In this document: positions 53,104 to 61,917 of the stretch, piece after piece
Position numbering within the stretch: the first letter of the stretch is position 1
Layout: each line of letters opens with the position of its first letter
NCBI GenBank assembly: GCA_947631465.1
Contig: CANRLK010000002.1
Coordinates: 1 to 64,000, forward strand
From: an uncultured Clostridia bacterium
GTDB lineage: Bacteria; Bacillota; Clostridia; Christensenellales; Borkfalkiaceae
Reading direction: 5' to 3'
DNA: 64,000 bases
Notes under the pieces: model-generated
The model's database searches: none
Seen by the model: the letters and a program-made list of their open reading frames with translations, nothing else
What the model was told of the DNA's origin: nothing
Position numbers and translations under genes: made by a program

Positions 53104-53979
53104 TTATAGGGGCAGGATGTTCTTGATCTTCCCGTCGTCTGTTTGGACGCGGAAATAGCGCACGTCGAAGATATTTTCCCGACGTTTATAGACGAGCCCG
53201 ATCTTATCGGGCGTTTCGCACAGGACGACCGAGCAAAAATCCCCGAGGAAGTCCTTCAAGAGTCCCGCTTTTTCCTGCATTTCCTCGGTGAGGAAGGGGG
53301 CGCAGTCCGCGCCGATGAGCAGCGATTCGAAGAGCGCGAGCGCAAACGTCGCCTGCGTCGGCGGGAGAAAGGAGCGGATCTTGCAAGAAACAAGCTTGCC
53401 GTCCTTCCATTCGCAGACCGCGGTATGTTGCAGACAGTCGTGGAAGGGGACTTCGGCGACGAGCGTCTTGTCCTTGGACAGCACTTTTCCCTCCGAGACG
53501 AGCAGAAGTTCGCCCGAAAAGGAGATCAAGGCGAAGGCGGTCTCCGAGACGAGAAGATAGCCGAAGGAAGTCTCTTCCGCGGTGCAGGAGAGGAGGCAGT
53601 CGGGAAGATCGATGAGTTTCGAGGTCGGACCGCTGAAAAAGAGTTGGAGCTTGCCTTGCAGGACGAGGGTCAAGAGGGCGCTTTGAAACCGCTTTTGAAA
53701 GAGGACGGAGAGAGTCTGGTCGGCGCGGAGGAAGTTCGCGGCGCGCACGCACACGGCGTTTGGGGTAAAATAGAGTTCGACCTGCGGCGGGGGAGCGGTC
53801 AAAAAGGCGTCGTCAAATACGAACCGCAAAGGAAGGTAGTCGCTATTGGGGACAAATTCAAGGAAGAGGGAATCGGCGGGGTCGAGCTCGGCGGAGCGTT
53901 CGAACCCGTCGGCGATGCCGAGATACGCGCCCCCCGCATACAGGGCGCTGGGCTGTTCGGATAAAAAAAATACGCGCAT
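53104..53979 (-). CDS. Conserved-looking protein of unknown function
   Basis: A 291-aa protein with no signal peptide, membrane helix or motif I can name. The start, MRVFFLSEQPSALYAGGAYLGIADGFERS, is followed by a predominantly beta-rich pattern with short strands and turns to the end. Codon use is like the core genes, and AAAAAGGA precedes the ATG, so it is a real gene. It is divergent from the Myb-like gene with about 64 bases between starts. Confidence 0.65.
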   Translation of the reverse strand: MRVFFLSEQPSALYAGGAYLGIADGFERSAELDPADSLFLEFVPNSDYLPLRFVFDDAFLTAPPPQVELYFTPNAVCVRAANFLRADQTLSVLFQKRFQSALLTLVLQGKLQLFFSGPTSKLIDLPDCLLSCTAEETSFGYLLVSETAFALISFSGELLLVSEGKVLSKDKTLVAEVPFHDCLQHTAVCEWKDGKLVSCKIRSFLPPTQATFALALFESLLIGADCAPFLTEEMQEKAGLLKDFLGDFCSVVLCETPDKIGLVYKRRENIFDVRYFRVQTDDGKIKNILPL

Positions 53980-54043
53980 AGTCCTTTTTATGTATAAAGA
54001 GATAAAATTATGTCAACAATTTCCCCAAAACACGGAGGTTGTT

Positions 54044-54616
54044 ATGAATAAGATCAACGGCTACACCGAAGAAGAGGCGACGGGACTCATCGAGTACATC
54101 TACACGGGGAAGAATGCGGGCAAGACGCTCTCTTATCTCTTTGAAACTTACGGACGGGAGCACAGCCGTGCAAAGGGAAGCGTGAGAAACTACTATTATG
54201 CCTTTTTGAAGAAAAGGGGGGACGAACGGGTCGAAAAGATTCTGAACGGAAAGAATTTGACGGCGGGGGTCGTCAAGCCCTTCACGGAAGAGGAGACGGA
54301 CGAACTGCTTCGGAGAATTTTATCCGAAAAGAGCAAGGGGTATTCGATCCGAAGAGCCATCATCAACGTCTGCGGCGGGGACGAGCGGCTCATGCTGCGG
54401 ATGCAGAACAAGTACCGAAATTTATTGAAGAAGCAGCCCGAGCGGGTCGCGCAGGCGGCGAAGGATGCGGGGATTCCCGAGGAGAAGAGTTTTTTTCAGC
54501 GGAAACTCGAACGGGAGATCGACGAGCTGTATTCGCGGCTTGCGGTCGATTTGAGACGGGAGAACGAGCGGCTCAAAGCGGAGTTGGAAAAATTACGCAG
54601 TGAAAAAGAGGAATAA
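54044..54616 (+). CDS. Tandem Myb/SANT-like DNA-binding protein with coiled coil
   Basis: A 190-aa protein. Two similar three-helix units are visible: NGYTEEEATGLIEYIYTG to YYYAFLKK (residues 4-59) and FTEEETDELLRRILSEKSKG to NKYRNLLKK (about 80-130). The last third (from about 150) is a charged heptad helix (ELYSRLAVDLRRENERLKAEL). The plan resembles RsfA/YlbO-type prespore regulators of Bacillus, so a DNA-binding role, possibly in sporulation, is inferred. ACGGAGG precedes the ATG. The identification is by pattern only. Confidence 0.6.
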   Translation: MNKINGYTEEEATGLIEYIYTGKNAGKTLSYLFETYGREHSRAKGSVRNYYYAFLKKRGDERVEKILNGKNLTAGVVKPFTEEETDELLRRILSEKSKGYSIRRAIINVCGGDERLMLRMQNKYRNLLKKQPERVAQAAKDAGIPEEKSFFQRKLEREIDELYSRLAVDLRRENERLKAELEKLRSEKEE

Positions 54617-54682
54617 GGGACGTATCCTGTCACAAACTGAGAAGGAACGGGAGACGCTCCGTTTCCCGCATGCGGAGGAACT

Positions 54683-54916
54683 ATGGAGAAAATATTTTGT
54701 CTCGGCGTATTGATCGGCGCGGTCGGCGGCGCGCTCTTGGTCGCGAACAGCTATAAGATGCGCTCGCTCGTCAAAAAGAGCCAGGCGGATCTTGTGGAGA
54801 AAGTCAACGAGATCATGGACGAGAAACTGAACGGCACGAATGCTCAGCAGTCCGAAAAGGGTAAGAAGGACAAGCAGGAGAGCGATCAGCCCGAGAAGAA
54901 AGAGAAGAAGAAGTAA
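54683..54916 (+). CDS. Small membrane-anchored protein
   Basis: A 77-aa protein: one N-terminal glycine-rich membrane helix (LGVLIGAVGGALLVA), a helical middle (SQADLVEKVNEIMDEKL) and a Lys/Glu tail. It resembles small YtxH-like proteins of Firmicutes but I cannot assign a role. GCGGAGG precedes the start; it follows the Myb-like gene by 66 bases. Confidence 0.6.
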   Translation: MEKIFCLGVLIGAVGGALLVANSYKMRSLVKKSQADLVEKVNEIMDEKLNGTNAQQSEKGKKDKQESDQPEKKEKKK

Positions 54917-54965
54917 AACGAAGTAAAGAAGAAGTAAAGAAGAAGTAAAATGAAGTAAAAAAGAA
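54910..54965 (+). repeat. Low-complexity GAAGTAAA repeat
   Basis: At least four imperfect copies of AAGAAGTAAA directly after the preceding stop codon; each unit carries a stop in one frame. Possibly slippage from the Lys-rich 3' end of the gene. Confidence 0.75.
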
Positions 54966-54967
54966 GG

Positions 54968-54990
54968 GCGCGGCGAACTACTCGCCGCGC
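54968..54990 (+). terminator. Terminator after small membrane protein
   Basis: A 9-bp GC stem (54968-54976 with 54982-54990) followed by TTCTCTTGTT. Confidence 0.75.
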
Positions 54991-55180
54991 TTCTCTTGTT
55001 GTTTCGAACGAAATCTTTCTTCGCTTCGCTTGAAATATTTCGTTCGAGGAAACGGACTTGGGTCATCAATTGGGGTTGTTCTCAATAGTCGCTTTTTCGG
55101 ACAGTATGCCGTAGGAATGCGGCAAATTGAGTGCGCTTATGGAAAATTGTGATTTTCCAACGCGCCATAAATTAGAATTT

Positions 55181-55425
55181 ACACCCCCTCAGTCTCGGCT
55201 TCGCCTCTCCGCCTTGCGGCGGTCGCCCCCGCCGCAAGTCCGCCTCGCCACCAGCTCGGCTGTCGCATTGCAACTCACAGCCCACTGGGCTGTTGAGCAG
55301 AAATTGCAATGCTTCACCCCTCTCAGGGGGCGCCAAGGGGGGCGGGCGAATGCGGCAGTCCCCCCACTTGCTGTCCCCTTACAGGGGAAAGTACCCGAGC
55401 AAAGCGAGGGGGAAAGGGGTGTTCA
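55181..55425. repeat. Dispersed intergenic repeat, copy 5 (rearranged)
   Basis: Begins with ACACCCCCTCAGTCTCG of module B, continues into a longer GC-rich palindromic insert (55203-55320), then ends with module A (from about 55366) in the same orientation as copies 2 and 3. The order is B then A. Confidence 0.8.
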
Positions 55426-55614
55426 TTAAAATGATGTGCGTTAGGCGGAATTGACTTCCGCCGTGCGCGACTCAATTTGCGCGCCACCGCACGCAGGTTG
55501 TTAAGCAAGGCATGCAAAGGGGCGGGCGACGAAAGTTACATGAAAACACGAGATAAGAACCCTCGAACAAAAGCTTTTGCGCATGCAAAAGGATTTTGTT
55601 CGAAACAAATCGAA
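55426..55614. other. Intergenic region with a large hairpin
   Basis: No gene seen. An almost perfect 18-bp inverted repeat (TCGAACAAAAGCTTTTGC with GCAAAAGG-A-TTTTGTTCGA, about 55563-55604) lies just downstream of the minus-strand phosphatase gene. It may end that transcript, but there is no T run. Confidence 0.5.
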
Positions 55615-56667
55615 TTAAAGGTCAAACGCGATCGCCGTCAGATCGTCGTCAAACTTGCCGCAAAATTCTTCAAGCGATTGCCGCAGCTTCCCGATAAATT
55701 TCTCCGCCGAATACGACTTCTGCAAGATCGTCTCCACCCGTTCAAGCGAAAACTGTTCGCCCTTCTCATTCCTGCATTCCGTCACGCCGTCCGTCAGCAT
55801 CACGAGCATGTCCCCCTTTTGATAGGACAAAAACCGATCCTCATACCCGAAATCGGGCATCCAATTGGACACGGGCGGCGCGCTCATCACGATCTCGTCG
55901 ATCCGATTCTCGCTCTTCAAAAGCAGGGGCGCGTTGTGTCCCGCCATGCAATAGCGGATACGCGACAAGTTTTTCTCGATCTTCACCGCCGCCGCCGTCA
56001 CATATGAACGCTCGTCCAAGTTGAGTTCCTGAAATTTGAGATTCAAGCCCCGAAGCGCCTTTGCAGGCGAGGGTTCGCTTCTGTCCCAGCCCGCCTTGAC
56101 AAACGCCGAGAGCATGCCCGCCGAAATGCCCTTGCCCGAAACGTCCGCAAGAAGCGCTGCGGTCTCGCCTCCCGTCTCGTACACGTCGGGAAGGTCGCCG
56201 CCGATCTCGCGGCAGGGAATGAACATGAAGGAATAAGATACGTTTCCGGGACCTTTTGCGGGCGGCAAGAGCCGCTGTTGGATGTCCTGCGCCGAGTGCA
56301 TCTCCCTTGCGATCTCGCTCTGGTATGACCCGTCCACCACGCCGAGCAGGTATTTCCCGAGCGGGGAGACTTTGATCTGCAAGGGGATGTTCTCGCCCTC
56401 GGGGCTCAAAAGCATGAGTTTTCGGAAGGCGTGCCCGCCGTTTTCCGCCGCCTCGGCAAAGAGCATTCTCAGCGGACAAAAGGCGCACTTGCCGCGGTTC
56501 GAACAGAGCGGCTCGCTACAACCCGTCACGTCTTTGAGCGTGCCCTTCCCGCGCGATTTGGGAAAGTAGGCAAGAAAGGCGCGGTTGCAGAATTTCACCC
56601 TCATATTTTTCCCGAGGACGATCGCCCCCGTCGGAATGCTGTTCAAGATTTGCTTATAAAGGTCCAT
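55615..56667 (-). CDS. PAS/PP2C serine phosphatase with four-cysteine insert
   Basis: A 350-aa protein. An N-terminal PAS-like domain (residues 1-125) contains Cys50, Cys55, Cys61 and Cys64 (C-x4-C-x5-C-x2-C), a likely metal or Fe-S site. A linker helix (EIAREMHSAQDIQQRLLPP) leads to an RsbU/SpoIIE-type phosphatase with IGGDLPD, LLADVSGKGISAGMLS, MLTDGVTE and DDLTAIAF. It should dephosphorylate an anti-anti-sigma factor in response to a redox or metal signal. No partner switch genes are nearby. AGAGAGGG precedes the start at 56667. Confidence 0.88.
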   Translation of the reverse strand: MDLYKQILNSIPTGAIVLGKNMRVKFCNRAFLAYFPKSRGKGTLKDVTGCSEPLCSNRGKCAFCPLRMLFAEAAENGGHAFRKLMLLSPEGENIPLQIKVSPLGKYLLGVVDGSYQSEIAREMHSAQDIQQRLLPPAKGPGNVSYSFMFIPCREIGGDLPDVYETGGETAALLADVSGKGISAGMLSAFVKAGWDRSEPSPAKALRGLNLKFQELNLDERSYVTAAAVKIEKNLSRIRYCMAGHNAPLLLKSENRIDEIVMSAPPVSNWMPDFGYEDRFLSYQKGDMLVMLTDGVTECRNEKGEQFSLERVETILQKSYSAEKFIGKLRQSLEEFCGKFDDDLTAIAFDL

Positions 56668-56741
56668 GTTCCCTCTCTCTTGGAGGATATTTCGGGGCGG
56701 AAAAGGTCTTTTCGTGAAATTTTCAGTTCCCGCCCGATTTT

Positions 56742-56794
56742 TATTATACAACTTCTTTTCGAGAATTGCAATTTTTTTTGAAATTTGATATACT
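56742..56794. promoter_or_regulatory. Divergent promoters sharing one -35 hexamer
   Basis: The palindrome TTGCAA (56766-56771) is a -35 for both strands: plus-strand TATACT at 56789-56794 after 17 bases (cca) and minus-strand TATAAT at 56742-56747 after 18 bases (phosphatase). Polymerase cannot occupy both at once. Confidence 0.7.
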
Positions 56795-56824
56795 GATTTA
56801 TGAAAAAATCAAGGAGCGAATCCC

Positions 56825-58177
56825 ATGAAGGAATTTTTGCCCGAAAGTCTCAGCCTGCTCGCGCAGACGATCGACGTGCCGCTCTATGTCGTCGGCGGGA
56901 GCGTGCGCGATTTTCTCCTGCGCCTTCCCCTCAACAAAAAGACCGATCTCGACCTCTCGTCGCCCTGTCCCGAGGACGAGTTCGTCTCCTGCGCCGTGCG
57001 CTGCGGCTTTACCGTCAAAGCCGTCTATCCCAATACGGGCACGGTCAAGATCGAGGACAAGGACAAGCGCAGTTTCGAATACACCCGCTTCCGTTCGGAC
57101 AAGTATGTGCGCGGAGAGCACCGTCCGCAGGCGATCGTTTTTACCGACGACATCGTTTCGGATGCGAAACGTCGGGATTTTTGCGCCAATGCCGTCTACT
57201 ATGACATCAAGCGGGAGGAGATCGTCGACCCCTTGGGCGGCGCCAAGGACATTGAAAACAAAGTCCTTCGCACCGTCGCGCCGTCGGTCAAAGTGTTCGG
57301 CGAGGACGGGCTCAGGCTCATGCGGCTCGCCCGTATTGCCGCCCAGATCGGGTTCATGCCCGACGAAGAGTGCCTTCAAGGCGCAAAGACGCACTGCGCG
57401 CTCATCCGCGACATCGCCCCCGAGCGCATTTTTACGGAGCTCGACCTTCTGCTCCACGCCGACGGCAAGTGCAATTTCAAGGACGGTCCGTATCACGGGC
57501 TCAAAATCATGGAGGAGACAAAGGTCCTGAATGAGATCCTGCCCGAGCTTGCGCGCGGGAAGGGGATCTCGCAGCGCGCGGACTTCCACAAGTACGACGT
57601 TTTGGAACATTCCCTGCGCTGCGTGCGGTACAGCGCGAAGAGCATCCGCTTTGCCGCACTGCTGCATGACGTCGGGAAGCCGTTCTGCTATTTCCGCGAC
57701 GGGGACTTCCACGCCCATCCCGAAGAGGGGGAGCGCATCGCAAGGGAGATCTTGGGACGGCTTAAAGCGCCCAAAAAGCTCATCGAAGAGACCGCGATGC
57801 TCGTGCGGCTGCACATGCGCGACTATGACCTGCAAATGCGGGAGAGCAAGGTGCGCAGAACGCTTGCCGAGGCATATCCCGTCTTGGACGAGCTATTGCT
57901 CCTGAAACAGGCGGATTATTCGGCGTGCAAGGACGATCTCTTTCCCGCGCCGTGCGTCGAGAAATGGCGGTCTGTGCTCGAAACGATGAAAAATGAAGGC
58001 GCGCCGCTCAGGCTTTCGGAAATGAAGGCAGACGGGAACGACGTGATCGCCGCGGGCGTGCCGCCGCGAAGGGTCGGCGAGCTTTTGGAAGCGCTCTTTT
58101 TTGAGTGCGTGCAGGACGGAAGCAGGAACGACCGCGAAAAACTTCTCAAAAGAATAAGAACGCTCGCGGAAATTTGA
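56825..58177 (+). CDS. cca: CCA-adding tRNA nucleotidyltransferase with HD domain
   Basis: A 450-aa class II enzyme that builds or repairs the 3' CCA of tRNA. VVGGSVRDFLL, the catalytic DLDLSS and RRDFCANAVYYD mark the head and neck; GEDGLRLMRLARIAAQIGF is the tRNA-binding part. A C-terminal HD domain (LHDVGKP, around residue 280) may give phosphohydrolase activity. AAGGAG lies 11 bases before the ATG. Confidence 0.94.
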   Translation: MKEFLPESLSLLAQTIDVPLYVVGGSVRDFLLRLPLNKKTDLDLSSPCPEDEFVSCAVRCGFTVKAVYPNTGTVKIEDKDKRSFEYTRFRSDKYVRGEHRPQAIVFTDDIVSDAKRRDFCANAVYYDIKREEIVDPLGGAKDIENKVLRTVAPSVKVFGEDGLRLMRLARIAAQIGFMPDEECLQGAKTHCALIRDIAPERIFTELDLLLHADGKCNFKDGPYHGLKIMEETKVLNEILPELARGKGISQRADFHKYDVLEHSLRCVRYSAKSIRFAALLHDVGKPFCYFRDGDFHAHPEEGERIAREILGRLKAPKKLIEETAMLVRLHMRDYDLQMRESKVRRTLAEAYPVLDELLLLKQADYSACKDDLFPAPCVEKWRSVLETMKNEGAPLRLSEMKADGNDVIAAGVPPRRVGELLEALFFECVQDGSRNDREKLLKRIRTLAEI

Positions 58178-58209
58178 GGAAAATTCCCCGAAAAAGGGGC
58201 GAAAACACG

Positions 58210-58238
58210 TTGACTTATGCCCGAAAATATAGTAAAAT
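58210..58238 (+). promoter_or_regulatory. Promoter of rpsF-ssb-rpsR
   Basis: TTGACT (58210-58215), 17 bases, TAAAAT (58233-58238). A 7-bp hairpin (GCATATC with GATATGC) followed by CCG lies in the short leader at about 58255-58276 and could be an S6:S18 binding site. Confidence 0.7.
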
Positions 58239-58299
58239 AATAAAACAATAGCCTTGCATATCCTTAGAGATATGCCGAATAGACCGGGAGGTGAAAAAT

Positions 58300-58584
58300 A
58301 TGCAGAAATACGAAATGCTCATTCTGCTCAACAGCGAGTTGACGGAGGAAGCGCGCGATGCGGAACTCAAAAAATATACCGACATCGTGGCATCCATGGG
58401 CGGCAGCGTCGAGAGCCTCGATAAATGGGGCGTCAAAAAGACGAGCTATCCCATCCGTTTCAAGACCGAAGCGTTCTTTGCGCTCATGACGTTTGTTGCG
58501 GAAGGGAAAGTCGTAGCCGAGCTTGACCGCGTTGCGGGCATCTCGGGCGACGTATTGCGTCGTATGATCACGAAGATCGATTAA
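58300..58584 (+). CDS. rpsF: 30S ribosomal protein S6
   Basis: A 94-aa protein: QKYEMLILLNSELTEE at the start and WGVKKTSYPIRFKTEAFFALMTF in the middle. GGGAGGTG stands just before the ATG at 58300; an in-frame GTG at 58291 lies inside that site and is rejected. It leads ssb and rpsR, and S6 pairs with S18. Confidence 0.97.
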   Translation: MQKYEMLILLNSELTEEARDAELKKYTDIVASMGGSVESLDKWGVKKTSYPIRFKTEAFFALMTFVAEGKVVAELDRVAGISGDVLRRMITKID

Positions 58585-58596
58585 AGAGGGAAACAA

Positions 58597-59028
58597 ATGA
58601 ACAGAGTGTTTTTGATCGGAAATCTCACGCGCGATCCCGAGCTCACCGAAACGGCGGGCGGGGTCAGCGTCTGCCATTTCTCGATCGCGGTCAACAGGTC
58701 CTATACTTCCTCGGACGGCGAACGCCAGACCGACTTTTTCAATGTCACGGCATGGCGCGGGCTTGCCGACAACGTCGCCCGTTTCACCAAAAAGGGGAAT
58801 AAGGTCGCGGTCGTAGGCAGCATCCAGGTGAGGAACTACGAGGACAACCAAGGGATGCGCCGCACGGCGGTGGACGTCATCGCACAGGACGTGGAATTTC
58901 TCACGGCGAAGAGCGCAGGCGGCGGCGAGGATCTTTTCGACGGCGCGCCTTCTCAAAGCGGAAGCGCTCCCGCAAAGAAAAAGCCGACACTTCAATCGTT
59001 TGACGACGACGGCGACATTCCGTTCTGA
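58597..59028 (+). CDS. ssb: Single-stranded DNA-binding protein
   Basis: A 143-aa protein with an N-terminal OB fold (MNRVFLIGNLTRDPEL, FFNVTAWRGLADNVARF), a short flexible linker and the conserved acidic tip DDDGDIPF that recruits replication and repair partners. Confidence 0.97.
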   Translation: MNRVFLIGNLTRDPELTETAGGVSVCHFSIAVNRSYTSSDGERQTDFFNVTAWRGLADNVARFTKKGNKVAVVGSIQVRNYEDNQGMRRTAVDVIAQDVEFLTAKSAGGGEDLFDGAPSQSGSAPAKKKPTLQSFDDDGDIPF

Positions 59029-59062
59029 AAAAAGCGGAAATCAAAATTATTAAGGAGACATC

Positions 59063-59437
59063 ATGGAAGAGAACGAAGTCATGGAAAACCGCGTTCAAGA
59101 GGCGGAAGCGGCGGAAGAAGCCGCAGTGCAGCCCGAAGAGACCGCCGAGGCAGAGAGCCGCAGCGAGCGGGGCGAGCGCGAACAAAGAGAGGGCAGAGAA
59201 CGCCCCCAGAAGAAGAATTTCAAAAAGCAGAATTTTAAGAAGGTCTGCCTTTTCTGCCAGGAAAAGACCGCGCATATCGACTATAAGGATACGAACAAAC
59301 TCCGCAAATATGTTGCGGAGGGCGGGAAGATCTTGCCGCGCAGAATGACGGGAACTTGCGCAAAGCACCAGCGCGAACTTGCGATCGCGATCAAGCGCGC
59401 CCGCAACGCCGCCCTTCTTCCCTTCAAAGCGGACTAA
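59063..59437 (+). CDS. rpsR: 30S ribosomal protein S18 with long acidic N-terminal extension
   Basis: A 124-aa protein. The S18 core begins at about residue 55 ([33 protein letters not shown]) and carries three cysteines of a zinc-type site. The first 50 residues are an Ala/Glu/Arg-rich extension, making the protein about 45 residues longer than typical. AAGGAG precedes the start. Confidence 0.96.
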   Translation: MEENEVMENRVQEAEAAEEAAVQPEETAEAESRSERGEREQREGRERPQKKNFKKQNFKKVCLFCQEKTAHIDYKDTNKLRKYVAEGGKILPRRMTGTCAKHQRELAIAIKRARNAALLPFKAD

Positions 59438-59465
59438 AATTCACCCAAATTCAAACCAATTTTTG

Positions 59466-59492
59466 AAAAGGACCTTGCAAAAGGTCCTTTTT
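59466..59492 (+). terminator. Terminator after rpsR
   Basis: An 11-bp stem (59466-59476 with 59481-59491), GCAA loop, and a T run that continues the stem. Confidence 0.9.
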
Positions 59493-59524
59493 CCGTCGCT
59501 TTTTGACAAAAAAATTTTTTTCAC

Positions 59525-59553
59525 TTGCTTTATTTGCTCAAAGATGATATAAT
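59525..59553 (+). promoter_or_regulatory. Promoter of repeat-lipoprotein pair
   Basis: TTGCTT (59525-59530), 17 bases, TATAAT (59548-59553). Confidence 0.8.
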
Positions 59554-59637
59554 GATTTTGCGACAGTCATTGCCGCTCGTTTGCATACGATTTTTCAAAA
59601 AAATAAGGGGGCGCGCAGACCTCAAAGGAGCATTCGC

Positions 59638-61917
59638 ATGAAAAAATCGACGGTCATCTTTCTATTGAGCCTTTTCACGGTACTTTTGTTTTGCCTTGCA
59701 GGCTGCGACGAACAGTCCTTCACGCTCAAATACGAGGCGGGCGAGGGCGGCTATATCGAGGGCGCTTCGGCGCAGACCGTCCAAGCGGGTACAAGCGGCG
59801 AAGCGGTCAGGGCTGTTCCCAACGAGGGCTATGAATTTGCCAAGTGGTCGGACGGCTCGACGCAGATCAGACGCTTTGAAAACAACGTCCAAAAGAACTA
59901 TGTCTTAAAGGCGGAGTTTCAGCGGAAAACATGTATCGTGCGCTATTTGACGGACGGAAACGGCACGATCGAGGGCAACGCGGAGCAGAATATCAAATAC
60001 GGCGGGTACGGCGAGACCGTCAAGGTGAAGGCGAACGCGGGATACTACTTCGTCAAATGGTCGGACGGCAATCCCAACATGAGCCGTCAAGAGAACGACG
60101 TTCGCGGCAGTTTCTCGGTCACCGCGATCTTCGAACCCAGCAAACTCACCATTTCGTATTCTGCGGGCGAGGGCGGCGAGATCGAAGGCCCGACCTCGCA
60201 AAAGGTAAATCGCGGCGAGGACGGGATCCCCGTTTCGGCGACGGCTTCTGAGGGCTATGAGTTCGTTCAATGGTCGGACGGGTCTACGGAAGAATCAAGG
60301 CAGGAGACGGGAGTCACTTCAAGCGTCTATTTCCAAGCGGAATTTCGCAAAAAGCAATTTACCGTGCGTTATAATACCGAGGGAGGCGGAACTCTTTCTT
60401 ACAAATTCAATTATAACAAAGACGATCGTAAATCTTCTCAGGGTGAGTCTGGATTTGCGCTCATGGGAAAATACGGAGATAAGATCTATGTGGCGGCTGA
60501 GGATGGGGAGGATTGTCACTTTTTATATTGGTCCGACGGATCTTATTTAAGAGAACGGTGTGATATGATCACGGAAAATCTCGAATATTTGGCTTATTTC
60601 GGATACACTGTTCAATACAAAGTGTACGGGAGCGGCGGGAAGATCGTCGGCAAAACATCTCAGGAGATCGTCCGAAATCAAACAGGGGAGAGCGTGACGG
60701 CAATCCCCGATCCCGGGTACATCTTTGTGGGGTGGTCGGATTTCAGTCTGTCTCCCGTCCATGAAACCAAGGATCTTCTGATTAAGGACGTGCAGCTTTA
60801 TGCTTTCTTCGAACCCGTGGAAAAGACCTTTACCTACGATTTCGGCGGCATGACGGGCGCGCCTCTTCAAACGACGGTCAAGATCGAGCATGACAATTTC
60901 AAAAATGCGACCTTCCTCGTCCCCGAACGGGCGGGTTATACGTTCTGCGGCTGGTATGCGGACGAGGAATATCGCCAAAAAGTTGCCGACGAGACGGGAC
61001 TTCCCATGCTCGGGCTTGCCGCATTCAATTTGGAGACGGACACCCTCTATGCAAAATGGGAAAAGGAAGGTCAGACCCGCGAGATTCCCGTCTATAAGAT
61101 CTTGTACACGTTCGTGACCGAGATCCATGCCCCGAATTTAAATCCAAGCGATAACGGTTACCTCGATCATTATATCATGTCGGGCTATGAGCGGAGAATG
61201 TTCCCCCTCGTCATCACTCGGGTCTCGAAGCTTATAAACGAATGGTTTGAGGGAAAAGTGGAATTCGAGGTGGACACCTATTTCACGTCCGAGCCGATTG
61301 ACGAAAACGAATTGACTTATCGTACTCATTATGAATTAAATAATTTAGGCGAAAAAAGGGCACGGGATTTTTGGTCTATGCCGAATGGGATTCCCGAACT
61401 TCGGAGATTTCTCGGGGATTATCACAGTTTCGTCGAGCTATATTGGCTCAGAATTTCAAGCGATTCTACCTATCGGGAAAAATCCGTAACAGCAGAAAGA
61501 TATATGTTCTCCAATTTGGAAGAATATTTCGCAGGACGGAAAGAACGTTATGATTATATTTACGGAAGTTATTTCGCAGGACGGCCCGATCCTTATGATC
61601 CGTATTGGGGGCTTGGGGACGATATCTTCGATTCAACATATATCGGCGATCATGTCCGCGTCGATTCCCATACCTTCCTGCATGAAATGTTAGAAGGAAT
61701 CATCGAAACGGCAGTAAAGGCCTGTGAGGACAGCGGAAGAAAGATGTATCCTTTTAACGCCGCGTATTTGGATGAGAAAAATCATGCTTCCTATCTCGAC
61801 TGTTACAGAATGTATCTTTTGGGCGAGCTGGAAACGGTAAAGGGGGAGATCGTCGGTATCCCGATGGCGTATTGGCGGCAGGAAGTCTTGTCGGATGAAG
61901 GAGGGGGTTTGCAATGA
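59638..61917 (+). CDS. InlB-type repeat lipoprotein with C-terminal protease-like domain
   Basis: A 759-aa protein with a lipoprotein signal (lipobox LAGC). Five tandem repeats of about 65-70 residues follow, each with a G-x-I-x-G strand and a GYxFxxWSDG motif, like the divergent InlB B-repeat; a sixth unit (YTFCGWYADEEY) is of the Listeria-Bacteroides type. From about residue 490 a separate domain resembles secreted metallopeptidases, but its motif is HEMLE (682-686) rather than HExxH, so it is probably inactive. Base composition drops toward AT in repeat four and in this domain. AAAGGAG precedes the ATG. Confidence 0.75.
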   Translation: MKKSTVIFLLSLFTVLLFCLAGCDEQSFTLKYEAGEGGYIEGASAQTVQAGTSGEAVRAVPNEGYEFAKWSDGSTQIRRFENNVQKNYVLKAEFQRKTCIVRYLTDGNGTIEGNAEQNIKYGGYGETVKVKANAGYYFVKWSDGNPNMSRQENDVRGSFSVTAIFEPSKLTISYSAGEGGEIEGPTSQKVNRGEDGIPVSATASEGYEFVQWSDGSTEESRQETGVTSSVYFQAEFRKKQFTVRYNTEGGGTLSYKFNYNKDDRKSSQGESGFALMGKYGDKIYVAAEDGEDCHFLYWSDGSYLRERCDMITENLEYLAYFGYTVQYKVYGSGGKIVGKTSQEIVRNQTGESVTAIPDPGYIFVGWSDFSLSPVHETKDLLIKDVQLYAFFEPVEKTFTYDFGGMTGAPLQTTVKIEHDNFKNATFLVPERAGYTFCGWYADEEYRQKVADETGLPMLGLAAFNLETDTLYAKWEKEGQTREIPVYKILYTFVTEIHAPNLNPSDNGYLDHYIMSGYERRMFPLVITRVSKLINEWFEGKVEFEVDTYFTSEPIDENELTYRTHYELNNLGEKRARDFWSMPNGIPELRRFLGDYHSFVELYWLRISSDSTYREKSVTAERYMFSNLEEYFAGRKERYDYIYGSYFAGRPDPYDPYWGLGDDIFDSTYIGDHVRVDSHTFLHEMLEGIIETAVKACEDSGRKMYPFNAAYLDEKNHASYLDCYRMYLLGELETVKGEIVGIPMAYWRQEVLSDEGGGLQ

